Below are positions 17,456 through 25,422 of a DNA stretch of 64,000 bases, piece by piece (position 1 is the stretch's first letter; every line of letters begins with the position of its first letter). A model generated the notes under the pieces. The model saw nothing but the letters and a program-made list of their open reading frames with translations. It did no database searches and was not told the DNA's origin. The position numbers were made by a program, and so were the translations under genes. The stretch spans positions 2,289,001 through 2,353,000 of the forward strand of contig NZ_CP166840.1 in NCBI RefSeq assembly GCF_041346925.1, in the 5' to 3' direction. The DNA is from Agaribacterium sp. ZY112. GTDB lineage: Bacteria > Pseudomonadota > Gammaproteobacteria > Pseudomonadales > Cellvibrionaceae.

Positions 17456-20188
17456 ATGGTTGTAAATTGGATGATCCGTCTTCTTCGTCTGTCACTACAT
17501 ATCCAGCGATTTCCGGTATTTTTCACGGGCCTATCTGCGTTAATGTGCATGGCTATACACGCGGAGCCTACTTATAACAAGACAAGTTACAAGCCCCAAT
17601 TCTCCACCGCTGGTTTTTATGAACTGGAGGACGGCGTACGTCAAGCCCATAGCCTTAATCCTGTTTGGCGTTTTTATAAGGGCGATGTTAATGGTGCTGA
17701 GAGCCTAGGTTTTGATGATAAACAGTGGCAGCTTGTTACATTACCCCACGGTATAGAATATTTACCTGTTAATGCCAGTGGCGGTGTTAATTACCAAGGT
17801 GTGACGTGGTATAGAAAAGACTTAGTTATTCCTTCTTCTTTTAAAAATAAGAAATTATTTCTGCATTTTGAAGGAATTATGGGTAAGTCAGAAATTTATG
17901 TAAACGGAGCTTTAGTCAAGCAGCATTTTGGTGGCTACTTACCTGCGATTGTTGATATCACTCATCTTGTGCTTGCAGGGAAAGATGCTCTAATAGCGGT
18001 AAAGGCAGATAACAGTGACGATACAAGCTTTCCTCCTGGTAAGCCTCAGGCAGGCTTGGATTTCACTTTTTTTGGTGGTATTTACCGGGATGCTTGGTTA
18101 GTGAGTCATGAAACGACCTATATCACTGATGCCAATTATAGGGATATTAGCGCAGGTGGCGGTTTATTTGTTAGCTACGCTCAGGTATCAAAGAAAAGTG
18201 CTCACGTTTTACTGAAGGCTCATATACAGCACGAAAGTACGACAGATTTTGAGGGCCAAATAGAGTACAGGCTAATATCCAAAAGTGGACAAAATGTAGC
18301 GCAAGGACGCGCTGATTTGGCTATTAAAGCCGGTTTAGATTTTACATCTGAGCTTCAATTAGAGCTTAAAGAGCCTAAGCTGTGGTCGCCTCAGTCACCT
18401 TATTTATACGATCTAGAGGTGCGAATAAAAAATAAAAATAACACAGTCGTGGACGGCTATAAGCGTCGTATAGGTGTTCGATCAATTGAATTTAAGGGCT
18501 ATGAAAATCAAGGTTTTTGGTTGAATGGCAAGCCTTATGGACGCCCCTTGATTGGTGCCAATCGCCATCAGGATTTTGCAGTACTTGGTCATGCATTGCC
18601 AAACGCTTTTCATTGGCGAGATGCCAAAAAATTAAAAGACGCAGGCTTTGATGTCATTCGCAGTGCTCACTTTACTCAAGACCCCGCTTTTATGGATGCC
18701 GCCGATGAGTTGGGTTTGTTTGTCATTAATACAACACCAGGTTGGCAGTTTTGGAATGAAGATCCGATATTTGAAGAACGTGTATATGCTGATATCAAAA
18801 ACATGATTCGGCGGGATCGCAATCACAGTTCGGTGTTTTTGTGGGAGCCGATTTTGAATGAAACATGGTATCCCGAGCATTTTGCTAAAAATGTGCTGGC
18901 TTTGGTTGAACAAGAACAACCAGGTTCTTATGCCGTATCGGATGCTCACGCAAAAGGTGGGGATTTATTTAGTATTCAATATGGCGCAGCGCCGGAAGCA
19001 GATAAGGTGGATGCCAGGGTAAGTTATTTTACTCGCGAGTGGGGTGACTGGGTGGATGATTGGAATGCCCAAAACTCCTTTAGTCGTATTAACAGAGCAT
19101 GGGGAGAGGCCCCCATGTTGCACCAAGCACGCTGGTATAACTCCATTATTGACAGTATTTGGGGCGCTGTTGATGATTCTAAGGGGGGGTATTTTGGTGG
19201 GGCCTTGTGGCATCCTTTTGATCATCAACGTGGTTATCATCCAGACCCTTTTCAGGGTGGTGCGATGGATAGTTTTCGTCAGCCGAAGCTCTCGTATGCG
19301 ATGTTTCAGTCTCAACGTCCACGTAAGTTTAATGCCGATGCCTTAAGTGATACGGGGCCTTATGTTTTTATCGCACATGAATTAACACCGTTTTCTCCTG
19401 TTGATGTTGACGTTTATTCAAACTGTGATGAGGTTAGTTTGCAGGCCCATAAAGGCGGAAAGATAATACGTCAATCAACCAAGCAGGTCGGGTATCGTCA
19501 CCCTAAAGCGATACTTAGCTTTAGAGATATGTTCGACTTTAATGATATGCATAGACTTGGGCATGCTCTTACTCCAAGAGATGCCTTCTTATTTGCTCGC
19601 TGTTTTATTGATGGCAAGGAGGTGGCAGAGCACAAAAAATACAGCGCACTTAGGCCTACTCAGTTACAACTTCGTTTGGATAATGAGGGTGTGGATTTAA
19701 TCGCCGATGGTAGTGACAAAGTTGTTGTTGTCGCTGAAATGGTTGATAAGGATGGTGTTGTTAAGCGTTTTGATCGCCATAGTGTGCACTTTAGTATAGA
19801 AGGTGAGGGGCGTTTAATTACTGGTGAAGGTCTTAATTTAAACCCTAAAAAAATAGAGTGGGGTTCTGCCCCGATTATTGTTGAGGCAACGGATAGAGCT
19901 GGAAAAATCACTGTGCATGCGAGGGCTCAATTTTCTGGTGAGCATCAACCACTATCGGCATCACTGACGTTTTTGTCGATTAAAAATAAGCAAAAGAGTT
20001 TGTATGATCAGTTTTCTACGACACCTCCCCATGCTTTTAGCCAACAAGCATTAAAGGGGGAAAAAAATGCTTCTACTAAGCAAGTAGAAAAACTTAAGGC
20101 CGAGCTATTGTATTTAAAAAGGCAGCTTGCAGAGCAAGAGCGCTTGAAGACTGAGACCTTACAGAAGCAATTTGAGAGTTCTCATTGA
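17456..20188 (+). CDS. secreted glycoside hydrolase family 2 (beta-galactosidase-like)
   Basis: A 910-residue enzyme expected to remove terminal beta-linked sugars, probably galactose, from oligosaccharides. A signal peptide ends at about residue 37 (MAIHA). The GH2 sugar-binding jelly roll follows (WYRKDLVIP, FEGIMGKSEIYVNG, GGIYRDAWLV), then an immunoglobulin-like domain and the TIM barrel. In the barrel the expected acid/base is E469 in PILNETW and the expected nucleophile E528 in FTREWG. The last 40 residues are a predicted coiled coil (KQVEKLKAELLYLKRQLAEQ), unusual for GH2. It follows the AraC-type gene by 200 bp, which suggests regulated expression. The substrate is inferred from the gal operon and other CAZymes nearby. 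Confidence 0.88.
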   Translation: MVVNWMIRLLRLSLHIQRFPVFFTGLSALMCMAIHAEPTYNKTSYKPQFSTAGFYELEDGVRQAHSLNPVWRFYKGDVNGAESLGFDDKQWQLVTLPHGIEYLPVNASGGVNYQGVTWYRKDLVIPSSFKNKKLFLHFEGIMGKSEIYVNGALVKQHFGGYLPAIVDITHLVLAGKDALIAVKADNSDDTSFPPGKPQAGLDFTFFGGIYRDAWLVSHETTYITDANYRDISAGGGLFVSYAQVSKKSAHVLLKAHIQHESTTDFEGQIEYRLISKSGQNVAQGRADLAIKAGLDFTSELQLELKEPKLWSPQSPYLYDLEVRIKNKNNTVVDGYKRRIGVRSIEFKGYENQGFWLNGKPYGRPLIGANRHQDFAVLGHALPNAFHWRDAKKLKDAGFDVIRSAHFTQDPAFMDAADELGLFVINTTPGWQFWNEDPIFEERVYADIKNMIRRDRNHSSVFLWEPILNETWYPEHFAKNVLALVEQEQPGSYAVSDAHAKGGDLFSIQYGAAPEADKVDARVSYFTREWGDWVDDWNAQNSFSRINRAWGEAPMLHQARWYNSIIDSIWGAVDDSKGGYFGGALWHPFDHQRGYHPDPFQGGAMDSFRQPKLSYAMFQSQRPRKFNADALSDTGPYVFIAHELTPFSPVDVDVYSNCDEVSLQAHKGGKIIRQSTKQVGYRHPKAILSFRDMFDFNDMHRLGHALTPRDAFLFARCFIDGKEVAEHKKYSALRPTQLQLRLDNEGVDLIADGSDKVVVVAEMVDKDGVVKRFDRHSVHFSIEGEGRLITGEGLNLNPKKIEWGSAPIIVEATDRAGKITVHARAQFSGEHQPLSASLTFLSIKNKQKSLYDQFSTTPPHAFSQQALKGEKNASTKQVEKLKAELLYLKRQLAEQERLKTETLQKQFESSH

Positions 20189-20223
20189 TAGAAGTTGAGC
20201 TGGGCTCATTGTGCAATTCGTCT

Positions 20224-20270
20224 TTAGTCGGCTCTCATTTTGATGGCGTTTCAAAATGAGAGCCGACTAA
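20224..20270. terminator. 20-bp perfect inverted repeat between convergent genes
   Basis: Arms at 20224-20243 and 20251-20270 are exact reverse complements, with a 7-nt loop. It lies between the GH2 gene (+) and the cupin gene (-), where a bidirectional terminator is expected. Neither side has a T-run, so it is not a classical intrinsic terminator. Confidence 0.6.
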
Positions 20271-20284
20271 GCTGTCGTTGCTTG

Positions 20285-20989
20285 CTACTTAAGTCCCGCT
20301 AAATGCCCGACTTTAACCAATATGAGTGCGCCTTCTTGTTCTGTGAACGGTGTGTGTGTGCTCATATGTGGGCTGCGTAACCAGCTGCCTTTAGGGTAGC
20401 TGCCATATTCATCTTTAAATACGCCGTCTAAAACAAGAATCTCTTCGCCGCCCCAATGCGTATGGGTTTGGAATTGGGTAAAGGGGGCCCATTTAACCAG
20501 GGCAACGCTTTCTGTGTTGTGCTGGTGAAGTGGCATTACCTGTAGGCCTTCAACAAGGCCGGCTCTCCATCCGTTTGTATGGGTATTTATATTAACCCGC
20601 AGTCTATCGTCAGTTGCAAATTGCTGTAGTTTTACAAAAATAATTGCGCCATTTTCGCCGACTTTAGGGCTGTGCTTAGTACCTATGGGGTTGCGTACAT
20701 AGCTACCCGCTGGGTATTCGCCATGTTCATCAGCAAAGGCGCCCTCAAGCACATAAAACTCCTCACCACCACTGTGTACATGTTCTGAAAAATAGCTATT
20801 TGCTTGGTATCTAACTAGTGAAGTGGCTCTTGCTGATTCGTTACCAATACGATCAAGCATCATTCTTTCTACGCCTTTAATGGGGGAGGCTACCCACTGA
20901 TACTGCTCTGGAGTAATGAGCACTTGTTTATTAAAGTCGGCATTTATTCGCAGTTCTTTGGCTTTTTCAAGAGGGACTTGTTTACTCAT
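20285..20989 (-). CDS. double-cupin protein, ChrR-like
   Basis: A 234-residue cytoplasmic protein with two cupin domains of about 100 residues each. Both keep metal-ligand motifs of the ChrR-type cupin: HVHSGGEEFYVLEG in the first and HTHWGGEEILVLDG in the second. ChrR cupins bind zinc or similar metals in anti-sigma factors and in free-standing stress proteins. There is no anti-sigma N-terminal domain or sigma gene here, so an enzymatic or protective role is more likely. It follows the SDR gene by 56 bp and probably belongs to the same TetR-controlled transcript. Confidence 0.8.
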   Translation of the reverse strand: MSKQVPLEKAKELRINADFNKQVLITPEQYQWVASPIKGVERMMLDRIGNESARATSLVRYQANSYFSEHVHSGGEEFYVLEGAFADEHGEYPAGSYVRNPIGTKHSPKVGENGAIIFVKLQQFATDDRLRVNINTHTNGWRAGLVEGLQVMPLHQHNTESVALVKWAPFTQFQTHTHWGGEEILVLDGVFKDEYGSYPKGSWLRSPHMSTHTPFTEQEGALILVKVGHLAGLK

Positions 20990-21045
20990 GTTTTTACCTT
21001 TTTAAATGAGCGCCTAGCTAGAAGCTGGCGCTTATTTATTTTTAA

Positions 21046-21810
21046 TTAATTACGTCCGGCCATAACGCCGCCATCGACATCCCAGTTGGCGCCAGTGACC
21101 CAAGCTGCATCATCAGAAAGTAAGAAATCAACCACACTGCTTATATCTTGAGTTTGACCAATACGCCCAATGGGGTGGAAGTCGTTAAAACCGGCCAGCG
21201 TGGTTTCGATTTCAGTCTCTTTAATAAACGACTTGTATACCGTTGTTAACACAACGGCAGGTGAGACAGCATTCACTCTAATATTGGCATCGGCCAGTTC
21301 CATAGCTAGGTGTTGTGTTAATGAGTGTAAGCCTGCTTTGGCCATGGAATACGCCGATGATGGGGTCGCTTTTACGGCTTGTTTAGCCCACATTGAGCCT
21401 ATATTGACGATACTGCCAAGCTTATGCTTTGTCATGTTTTTTGCGACAGCTTGTGTGATAAAAAATAGAGCCTCGTTTAAGTCTAGATACGCTCGGTAAT
21501 CCTGCTTGGTGTGTTCTAAAAAGGAGGTGGGTTTGAAATAACCGGCGGCATTTACTAAGTAGCTAATATGCCTATCAAGCTTTGAGATTATGCTAATAAA
21601 ACCTGTAACGGCGGATTCGTCATAGAGGTCGACGGAGTGAGTTTCTATCTTTACGTCACTATTGGCTTGAATATCTTGGCGTGCTAAGTCGAGTGCCTTT
21701 TGCTCTCTTGCAACTAGAATGAGGTCGATATTACGTGCGGCTAAACGCCTTGCGGTATCTAAGCCTATGCCTTTAGAGCCGCCAATAATTAATGCTGTTT
21801 GCTTGTTCAT
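21046..21810 (-). CDS. short-chain dehydrogenase/reductase
   Basis: A 254-residue classical SDR oxidoreductase using NAD(P)H. The cofactor motif GGSKGIGLD is at residues 9-17, NAAG near 88, catalytic Ser in IVNIGSMWAK, and the YSMAK Tyr/Lys pair near 160. The C-terminus has WVTGANWDVDGG, the common SDR end motif. The substrate cannot be told. It is flanked upstream by two palindromic operators (21832-21887) and by a tetR gene, and downstream by the cupin gene. Control by that TetR protein is therefore likely. Confidence 0.88.
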   Translation of the reverse strand: MNKQTALIIGGSKGIGLDTARRLAARNIDLILVAREQKALDLARQDIQANSDVKIETHSVDLYDESAVTGFISIISKLDRHISYLVNAAGYFKPTSFLEHTKQDYRAYLDLNEALFFITQAVAKNMTKHKLGSIVNIGSMWAKQAVKATPSSAYSMAKAGLHSLTQHLAMELADANIRVNAVSPAVVLTTVYKSFIKETEIETTLAGFNDFHPIGRIGQTQDISSVVDFLLSDDAAWVTGANWDVDGGVMAGRN

Positions 21811-21831
21811 GTTTACTTCCTTTTTAGTTGG

Positions 21832-21887
21832 CTATCTACCTATAGATAGATTTTTGGTTTGTATAACTATCTACCCATAGGTAGATT
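21832..21887. promoter_or_regulatory. two TetR-type operators upstream of the SDR gene
   Basis: Two near-palindromes at 21832-21851 and 21868-21887 share the core TATCTACC...GGTAGAT (the first has GATAGAT in the right arm). They lie 20-80 bp upstream of the SDR start. The same motif recurs upstream of the tetR gene, so a common binding protein, most simply that TetR regulator, is inferred. Confidence 0.7.
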
Positions 21888-22017
21888 CTTGTTTAGATGC
21901 TATAAACGCCCTTAATAGGGCTGTGATTTAGTTAGTGCTAACTGTGAGCTAGCGGCTTTTGGTTCTTAGTTTGTCTTTGTTTTTGTCTTTGGGGGATGCG
22001 CTTGAACTAATAACTTC

Positions 22018-22587
22018 TTAGCCCAGTTCCGCAAGTAGGTGCTTGATAAGAGCTTCTAGGTGCTTTGGGTCTTTTTGGGTGCGCGCAATCAGCATACCGC
22101 CTTCAAGTAGGGCCAAATACTGAGCCGCAGTTTGCTCAATATTGAGTGTACTCTTAAGTTCTTGGCTTTTTACGCCTTGCTCTAAACAGCGCTTAATCCA
22201 TGTTTCGACATACTCAAAAAACGCATTTACTTTACTGTTGACGCTCTCAGGCAAGCCCGCCATATCGCTAGCAAGCATGCCACACATGCAAAAGCGCCCA
22301 TCTTTTAGCGGGCTGATATAACACTGGCCTAGGGCTTCTAGCTTTTCTTTGCTGCTAGCTCGGTTCTGTTCAATTTCTATTAGTGTGTGTTCAAAGCTTG
22401 CTTGATAGCGCTCTATCAAGGCTTGGGCAAGATCATGTTTGGTGGGGAAATAGTAGTGAATGCTGGATGTCTTAACCCCGACTTGTGCTTGCAGATCTTT
22501 GTAGCTAAAGGCATTAAAGCCGTTAAGCTGAGTGAAGCGCTCGGCGGAATCTAGGATCTTGTGGGCTGTTTGGTTAAGTTCAAGCAT
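22018..22587 (-). CDS. TetR/AcrR family transcriptional regulator
   Basis: A 189-residue repressor. The N-terminal helix-turn-helix occupies about residues 8-52, with the typical FNAFSYKDLQAQVGVKTSSIHYYFPTKHDL pattern, of which YYFPTKHDL is the conserved end. The C-terminal ligand domain resembles that of AcrR/NemR-like regulators of detoxification genes and has a Cys-Met-Cys-Gly stretch (MCGM) near residue 97. Palindromes of one type lie just upstream of its own start and upstream of the SDR gene, pointing to autoregulation and control of SDR-cupin. The ligand is unknown. Confidence 0.9.
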   Translation of the reverse strand: MLELNQTAHKILDSAERFTQLNGFNAFSYKDLQAQVGVKTSSIHYYFPTKHDLAQALIERYQASFEHTLIEIEQNRASSKEKLEALGQCYISPLKDGRFCMCGMLASDMAGLPESVNSKVNAFFEYVETWIKRCLEQGVKSQELKSTLNIEQTAAQYLALLEGGMLIARTQKDPKHLEALIKHLLAELG

Positions 22588-22604
22588 CTTTGGCTGTAAG
22601 TGGT

Positions 22605-22662
22605 TATCTACCTTTTAGTAGATAGTATTGTTTTGTATCTACCTTAGTCAAGTGGCATCTAC
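22605..22662. promoter_or_regulatory. TetR-type operators upstream of the tetR gene
   Basis: A near-palindrome at 22605-22625 (TATCTACC, then TAGTAGATAG) starts 18 bp upstream of the tetR start. Two further half-sites follow: TATCTACC at 22636-22643 and ATCTAC ending at 22662. The motif matches the two operators in front of the SDR gene. Confidence 0.65.
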
Positions 22663-22690
22663 AAAAAAAGCCTGAGTTTTAGTCAGGCTA
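22662..22690 (-). terminator. intrinsic terminator of the esterase gene
   Basis: On the minus strand a 7-bp stem (AGCCTGA/TCAGGCT) is followed by seven T. It lies about 60 bp after the esterase stop codon, and directly in front of the tetR promoter region. Confidence 0.8.
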
Positions 22691-22746
22691 AAGACAGGGG
22701 TTGTTCATGGCACGGCTAACAAACCCTGTTTATTTATTGTTATGGT

Positions 22747-24267
22747 TTATTGAGCGTTATCTTGCATATCAATAATATCTTGGAAGAACTGCCACTGAAG
22801 CTCACTCCAGTTGATGTCTTGGTTAAGAGATGGGGTTACGCTATCTGGTGCGGAGCCTGGCCAGTAGTGGCCACCATCATTGATACGGTAGTGCACAACG
22901 GGGAAGCCTTCGTCGCAGTTTTGGTATTCGACTTTGGTGACGGTGCTTGTATCTGCTGTGTTGATATCCTCAAGCTCTGTTTCAACTGGAGTTAAGTCAC
23001 AGCCGTTGTGTGCCGCATAATACGTGCTGGTTTCTATCGCACTCATGCGAACATCATCACCTGTATAGGCGAAAGTGTCGTCGATCGTACCCATTGAATG
23101 AATCATTGGCATTTTTTCAGTGAGGGGGCAGGCATCTACTTCTGGTCTTAATTGCGGAGCAATATTAATAGCGGCACCTGCAAATAGCTCAGGTACTTGG
23201 CAGGTGAGGCTTGAAACAAAAAAACCGCCGTTTGAATTACCCGTTATAAAGATTTTATTCTCGTCGACGTTATATAAATCGATGGCTTGCTCAACAATGG
23301 CTTCGACATAGGCAACATCGTGAAAATCTGTTGGTTCTATACCTAAGAAACCATGCCAATAACGGGTACCATCAGGGGCTGCTAAGCTGTGAGGGTAGAT
23401 GACTACTGGGCCGTATTCATCACTTATCTGATTGAGTTGGGTGTTTGCACGCGCGCCATTAGCTGTGCTGTTTGCACCGTGGAACATTAATACGAGAGGT
23501 CGTTTTTCTCCCGAATCATAGCCTTCCGGTAGATGGGCGAGATAGACACGTTCATTGCCTTCAATACTTAGGTGCACAACTTTATCGTGATTAGGAATAT
23601 CCGTAGGGCCTGATTGGGGGCCTTCTCCTGTGGTGGGGCCAATAGCGGTGAATTGCACCCAGTCAGCATTCCACTGCCACTCACTACCGTAGCTTTCGAT
23701 TCTAACCGTGCGTTCACCGGCGTAAATTTCGAGTTCATCACTTACTAATTGGACTTCATAGCTGTTCCAGTCACCGGTCGACTCGAGGCTAGCAGAGCCG
23801 ATAATATAGCCATCAACATAGATACGGATATTTTTGTTATCAGCATCAGGTACGGCCGCGCGGAGCTCTAAGCGGTAGGTGGCATCTTCTGGAAATGTCA
23901 CTTGGTACTCGCCCCAATCTTGGTTTTGGTTCCAATTAATACCGCCAAAATTGTTGTTATTAAAGGCTTGAAAGCCCGCATAGAAGTTATCGTCATCAAA
24001 GTTTAGGCCGCCGGTTGTTTCAAACTCTTCTAGCTCAATCATGATTGGCGATGGCGATGGCGATGGCGATGGCGATGGCGATGGCGATGGCGATGGCGAT
24101 GGCGATGGCGATGGCGATGGCAATAAGTTAGGAGAAGGTGCTACTGAGGGGGACGCCTGTGGCGAGGGTGAGTTCGTTACACTTGGCTTGCCCGATGAGT
24201 CGTCACCCCCGCAGGCTGTTAATGAGAGAGCGAACACTGCGGGCAGTATTTTATTTATTGGGTTCAT
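22747..24267 (-). CDS. lipoprotein esterase (PHB-depolymerase/feruloyl-esterase-like) with CBM
   Basis: A 506-residue surface or periplasmic lipoprotein. The ATG at 24267 is chosen because it gives a lipoprotein signal with lipobox LTAC; a longer frame to 24339 lacks one. After the Cys comes a Ser-Pro repeat linker (about residues 35-75), then a CBM6/35-like module (about 80-205, WQWNADWVQF at its end). The alpha/beta-hydrolase of the LpqC/CE1-like esterase class follows. It has FHGANST as oxyanion region, the nucleophile in GNSNGG, an Asp in GTIDDTF and His in DGGHYWPG. It would cleave ester substituents from a polysaccharide or a polyester; which one cannot be told. Confidence 0.85.
   Translation of the reverse strand: MNPINKILPAVFALSLTACGGDDSSGKPSVTNSPSPQASPSVAPSPNLLPSPSPSPSPSPSPSPSPSPSPSPSPIMIELEEFETTGGLNFDDDNFYAGFQAFNNNNFGGINWNQNQDWGEYQVTFPEDATYRLELRAAVPDADNKNIRIYVDGYIIGSASLESTGDWNSYEVQLVSDELEIYAGERTVRIESYGSEWQWNADWVQFTAIGPTTGEGPQSGPTDIPNHDKVVHLSIEGNERVYLAHLPEGYDSGEKRPLVLMFHGANSTANGARANTQLNQISDEYGPVVIYPHSLAAPDGTRYWHGFLGIEPTDFHDVAYVEAIVEQAIDLYNVDENKIFITGNSNGGFFVSSLTCQVPELFAGAAINIAPQLRPEVDACPLTEKMPMIHSMGTIDDTFAYTGDDVRMSAIETSTYYAAHNGCDLTPVETELEDINTADTSTVTKVEYQNCDEGFPVVHYRINDGGHYWPGSAPDSVTPSLNQDINWSELQWQFFQDIIDMQDNAQ
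24050..24121. repeat. hexanucleotide tandem repeat, 12 copies of GATGGC
   Basis: Twelve perfect GATGGC units, preceded by one imperfect unit, encode the Ser-Pro linker of the esterase lipoprotein on the minus strand. The unit is two codons, so copy-number changes keep the frame and would only alter linker length. Confidence 0.97.
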
Positions 24268-24570
24268 GCTACTTAGTCCGTTTTCTTTTGAATGAGCCCT
24301 AGCTGTTTGTTGTAACTCGTATCTTGTGGAGTTACACATGATTGGCTAGGAGGCCAAACCATAAGAAAAGTGTTTTTTTGAGTCTTATTTGTTTCTATTT
24401 CTTCCTATCTGTTTTCTATATTGTGTTGTTTTTGTGCTTTGTGGGTGTTTTTTGGTCTTTTCTTAGGGCTAGGCTAGGCACAGACTTATCTTGAGTCTTA
24501 GAGATGAGCCAAAGTTTACAGCTTGATTCCGTTATACTGCGGCCTCGAAAAATGCGGTAAAGACAGTGGT

Positions 24571-25398
24571 ATGAGTGATATGCAAGGTACGGTTAAAAAA
24601 CTTCGGAGCAGTTTAGATGAGGCTCAACAGGTTGTTTATCAATTACCTGTGGGGGATGCCTTATTGGATCTGAACCCTTTGATCGGTAAAAGTATTAGGC
24701 TGACGTATACCGGAAATATTGAGTGCCTAAACTGCGCCAAGCCAACTAAGAAAAGCTACTCTCAGGGGCATTGCTATGTTTGTATGAAAAAGCTGGCCAG
24801 TTGTGACATGTGTATTATGAAGCCAGAAACTTGTCATTATGCACAGGGCACTTGTCGAGAACCAAGCTGGGGTGAGGCCAATTGTTTTGTTCCCCACTAT
24901 GTCTATTTATCGAACACATCAGGCATAAAAGTTGGCATCACTCGCCACACCCAGTTGCCTACGCGTTGGATAGACCAAGGCGCTACTCAGGGTTTGCCTA
25001 TTTTTAAAGTGAAGTCACGTTATATCTCAGGGCTTGTTGAAATAGCTTTGGCTAAATTGGTGGCTGACAAAACACACTGGCAGGCCATGCTTAAGGGGAA
25101 TAATGAGGCTATCGATCTAAATGAAAAAGCGCATGAGTTGATTGCCCAGATCGAAGCTGCCTTGGTCGACATTATCAGTGTGCATGGTGATGATGCGATA
25201 GAGCGGCTCGAGTTGCCTATTCAAGAGATTCACTATCCCGTCACAGAGTTTCCAAATAAGGTGAAGTCTTACAATTTGGATAAAGTACCTGAAATTAATG
25301 ACGTGCTGATAGGCATTAAAGGCCAATACCTCATTTTTGAAAACGGAGTGATTAACATTCGAAAATACACGTCGTATGAGCTTATTGTTGAAGTCTAA
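24571..25398 (+). CDS. DUF2797 protein with zinc-ribbon-like cysteines
   Basis: A 275-residue cytoplasmic protein that I recognise as DUF2797. It starts at the ATG at 24571; an upstream in-frame TTG at 24523 would place the promoter-like TATACT inside the gene. The N-terminal half has nine cysteines in CxxC-type pairs (CLNC, CYVC, CDMC and others), suggesting one or more zinc sites. It is followed by VYLSNTSGIKVGITR...RWIDQGA, which reminds me of the GIY-YIG/T5orf172 nuclease fold; that resemblance is inference. It lies 24 bp upstream of polB and is probably co-transcribed, which hints at a DNA-repair role. Confidence 0.8.
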   Translation: MSDMQGTVKKLRSSLDEAQQVVYQLPVGDALLDLNPLIGKSIRLTYTGNIECLNCAKPTKKSYSQGHCYVCMKKLASCDMCIMKPETCHYAQGTCREPSWGEANCFVPHYVYLSNTSGIKVGITRHTQLPTRWIDQGATQGLPIFKVKSRYISGLVEIALAKLVADKTHWQAMLKGNNEAIDLNEKAHELIAQIEAALVDIISVHGDDAIERLELPIQEIHYPVTEFPNKVKSYNLDKVPEINDVLIGIKGQYLIFENGVINIRKYTSYELIVEV

Positions 25399-25422
25399 AG
25401 CTCTCTTTCAGGCTTAGCTTTT

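Noticed and set aside
20285..20989. Anti-sigma factor ChrR
   Set aside because: Both halves are cupin domains. The zinc-binding anti-sigma N-terminal domain is missing and there is no ECF sigma gene next to it.
24050..24121. CRISPR-like or minisatellite array
   Set aside because: The unit is 6 bp with no spacers and lies inside a coding linker, so it is a simple codon repeat.
24041..24295. Plus-strand frame coding for an Asp-Gly repeat protein
   Set aside because: It is the antisense reading of the Ser-Pro repeat and signal region of the esterase gene. The repeat keeps all frames open.
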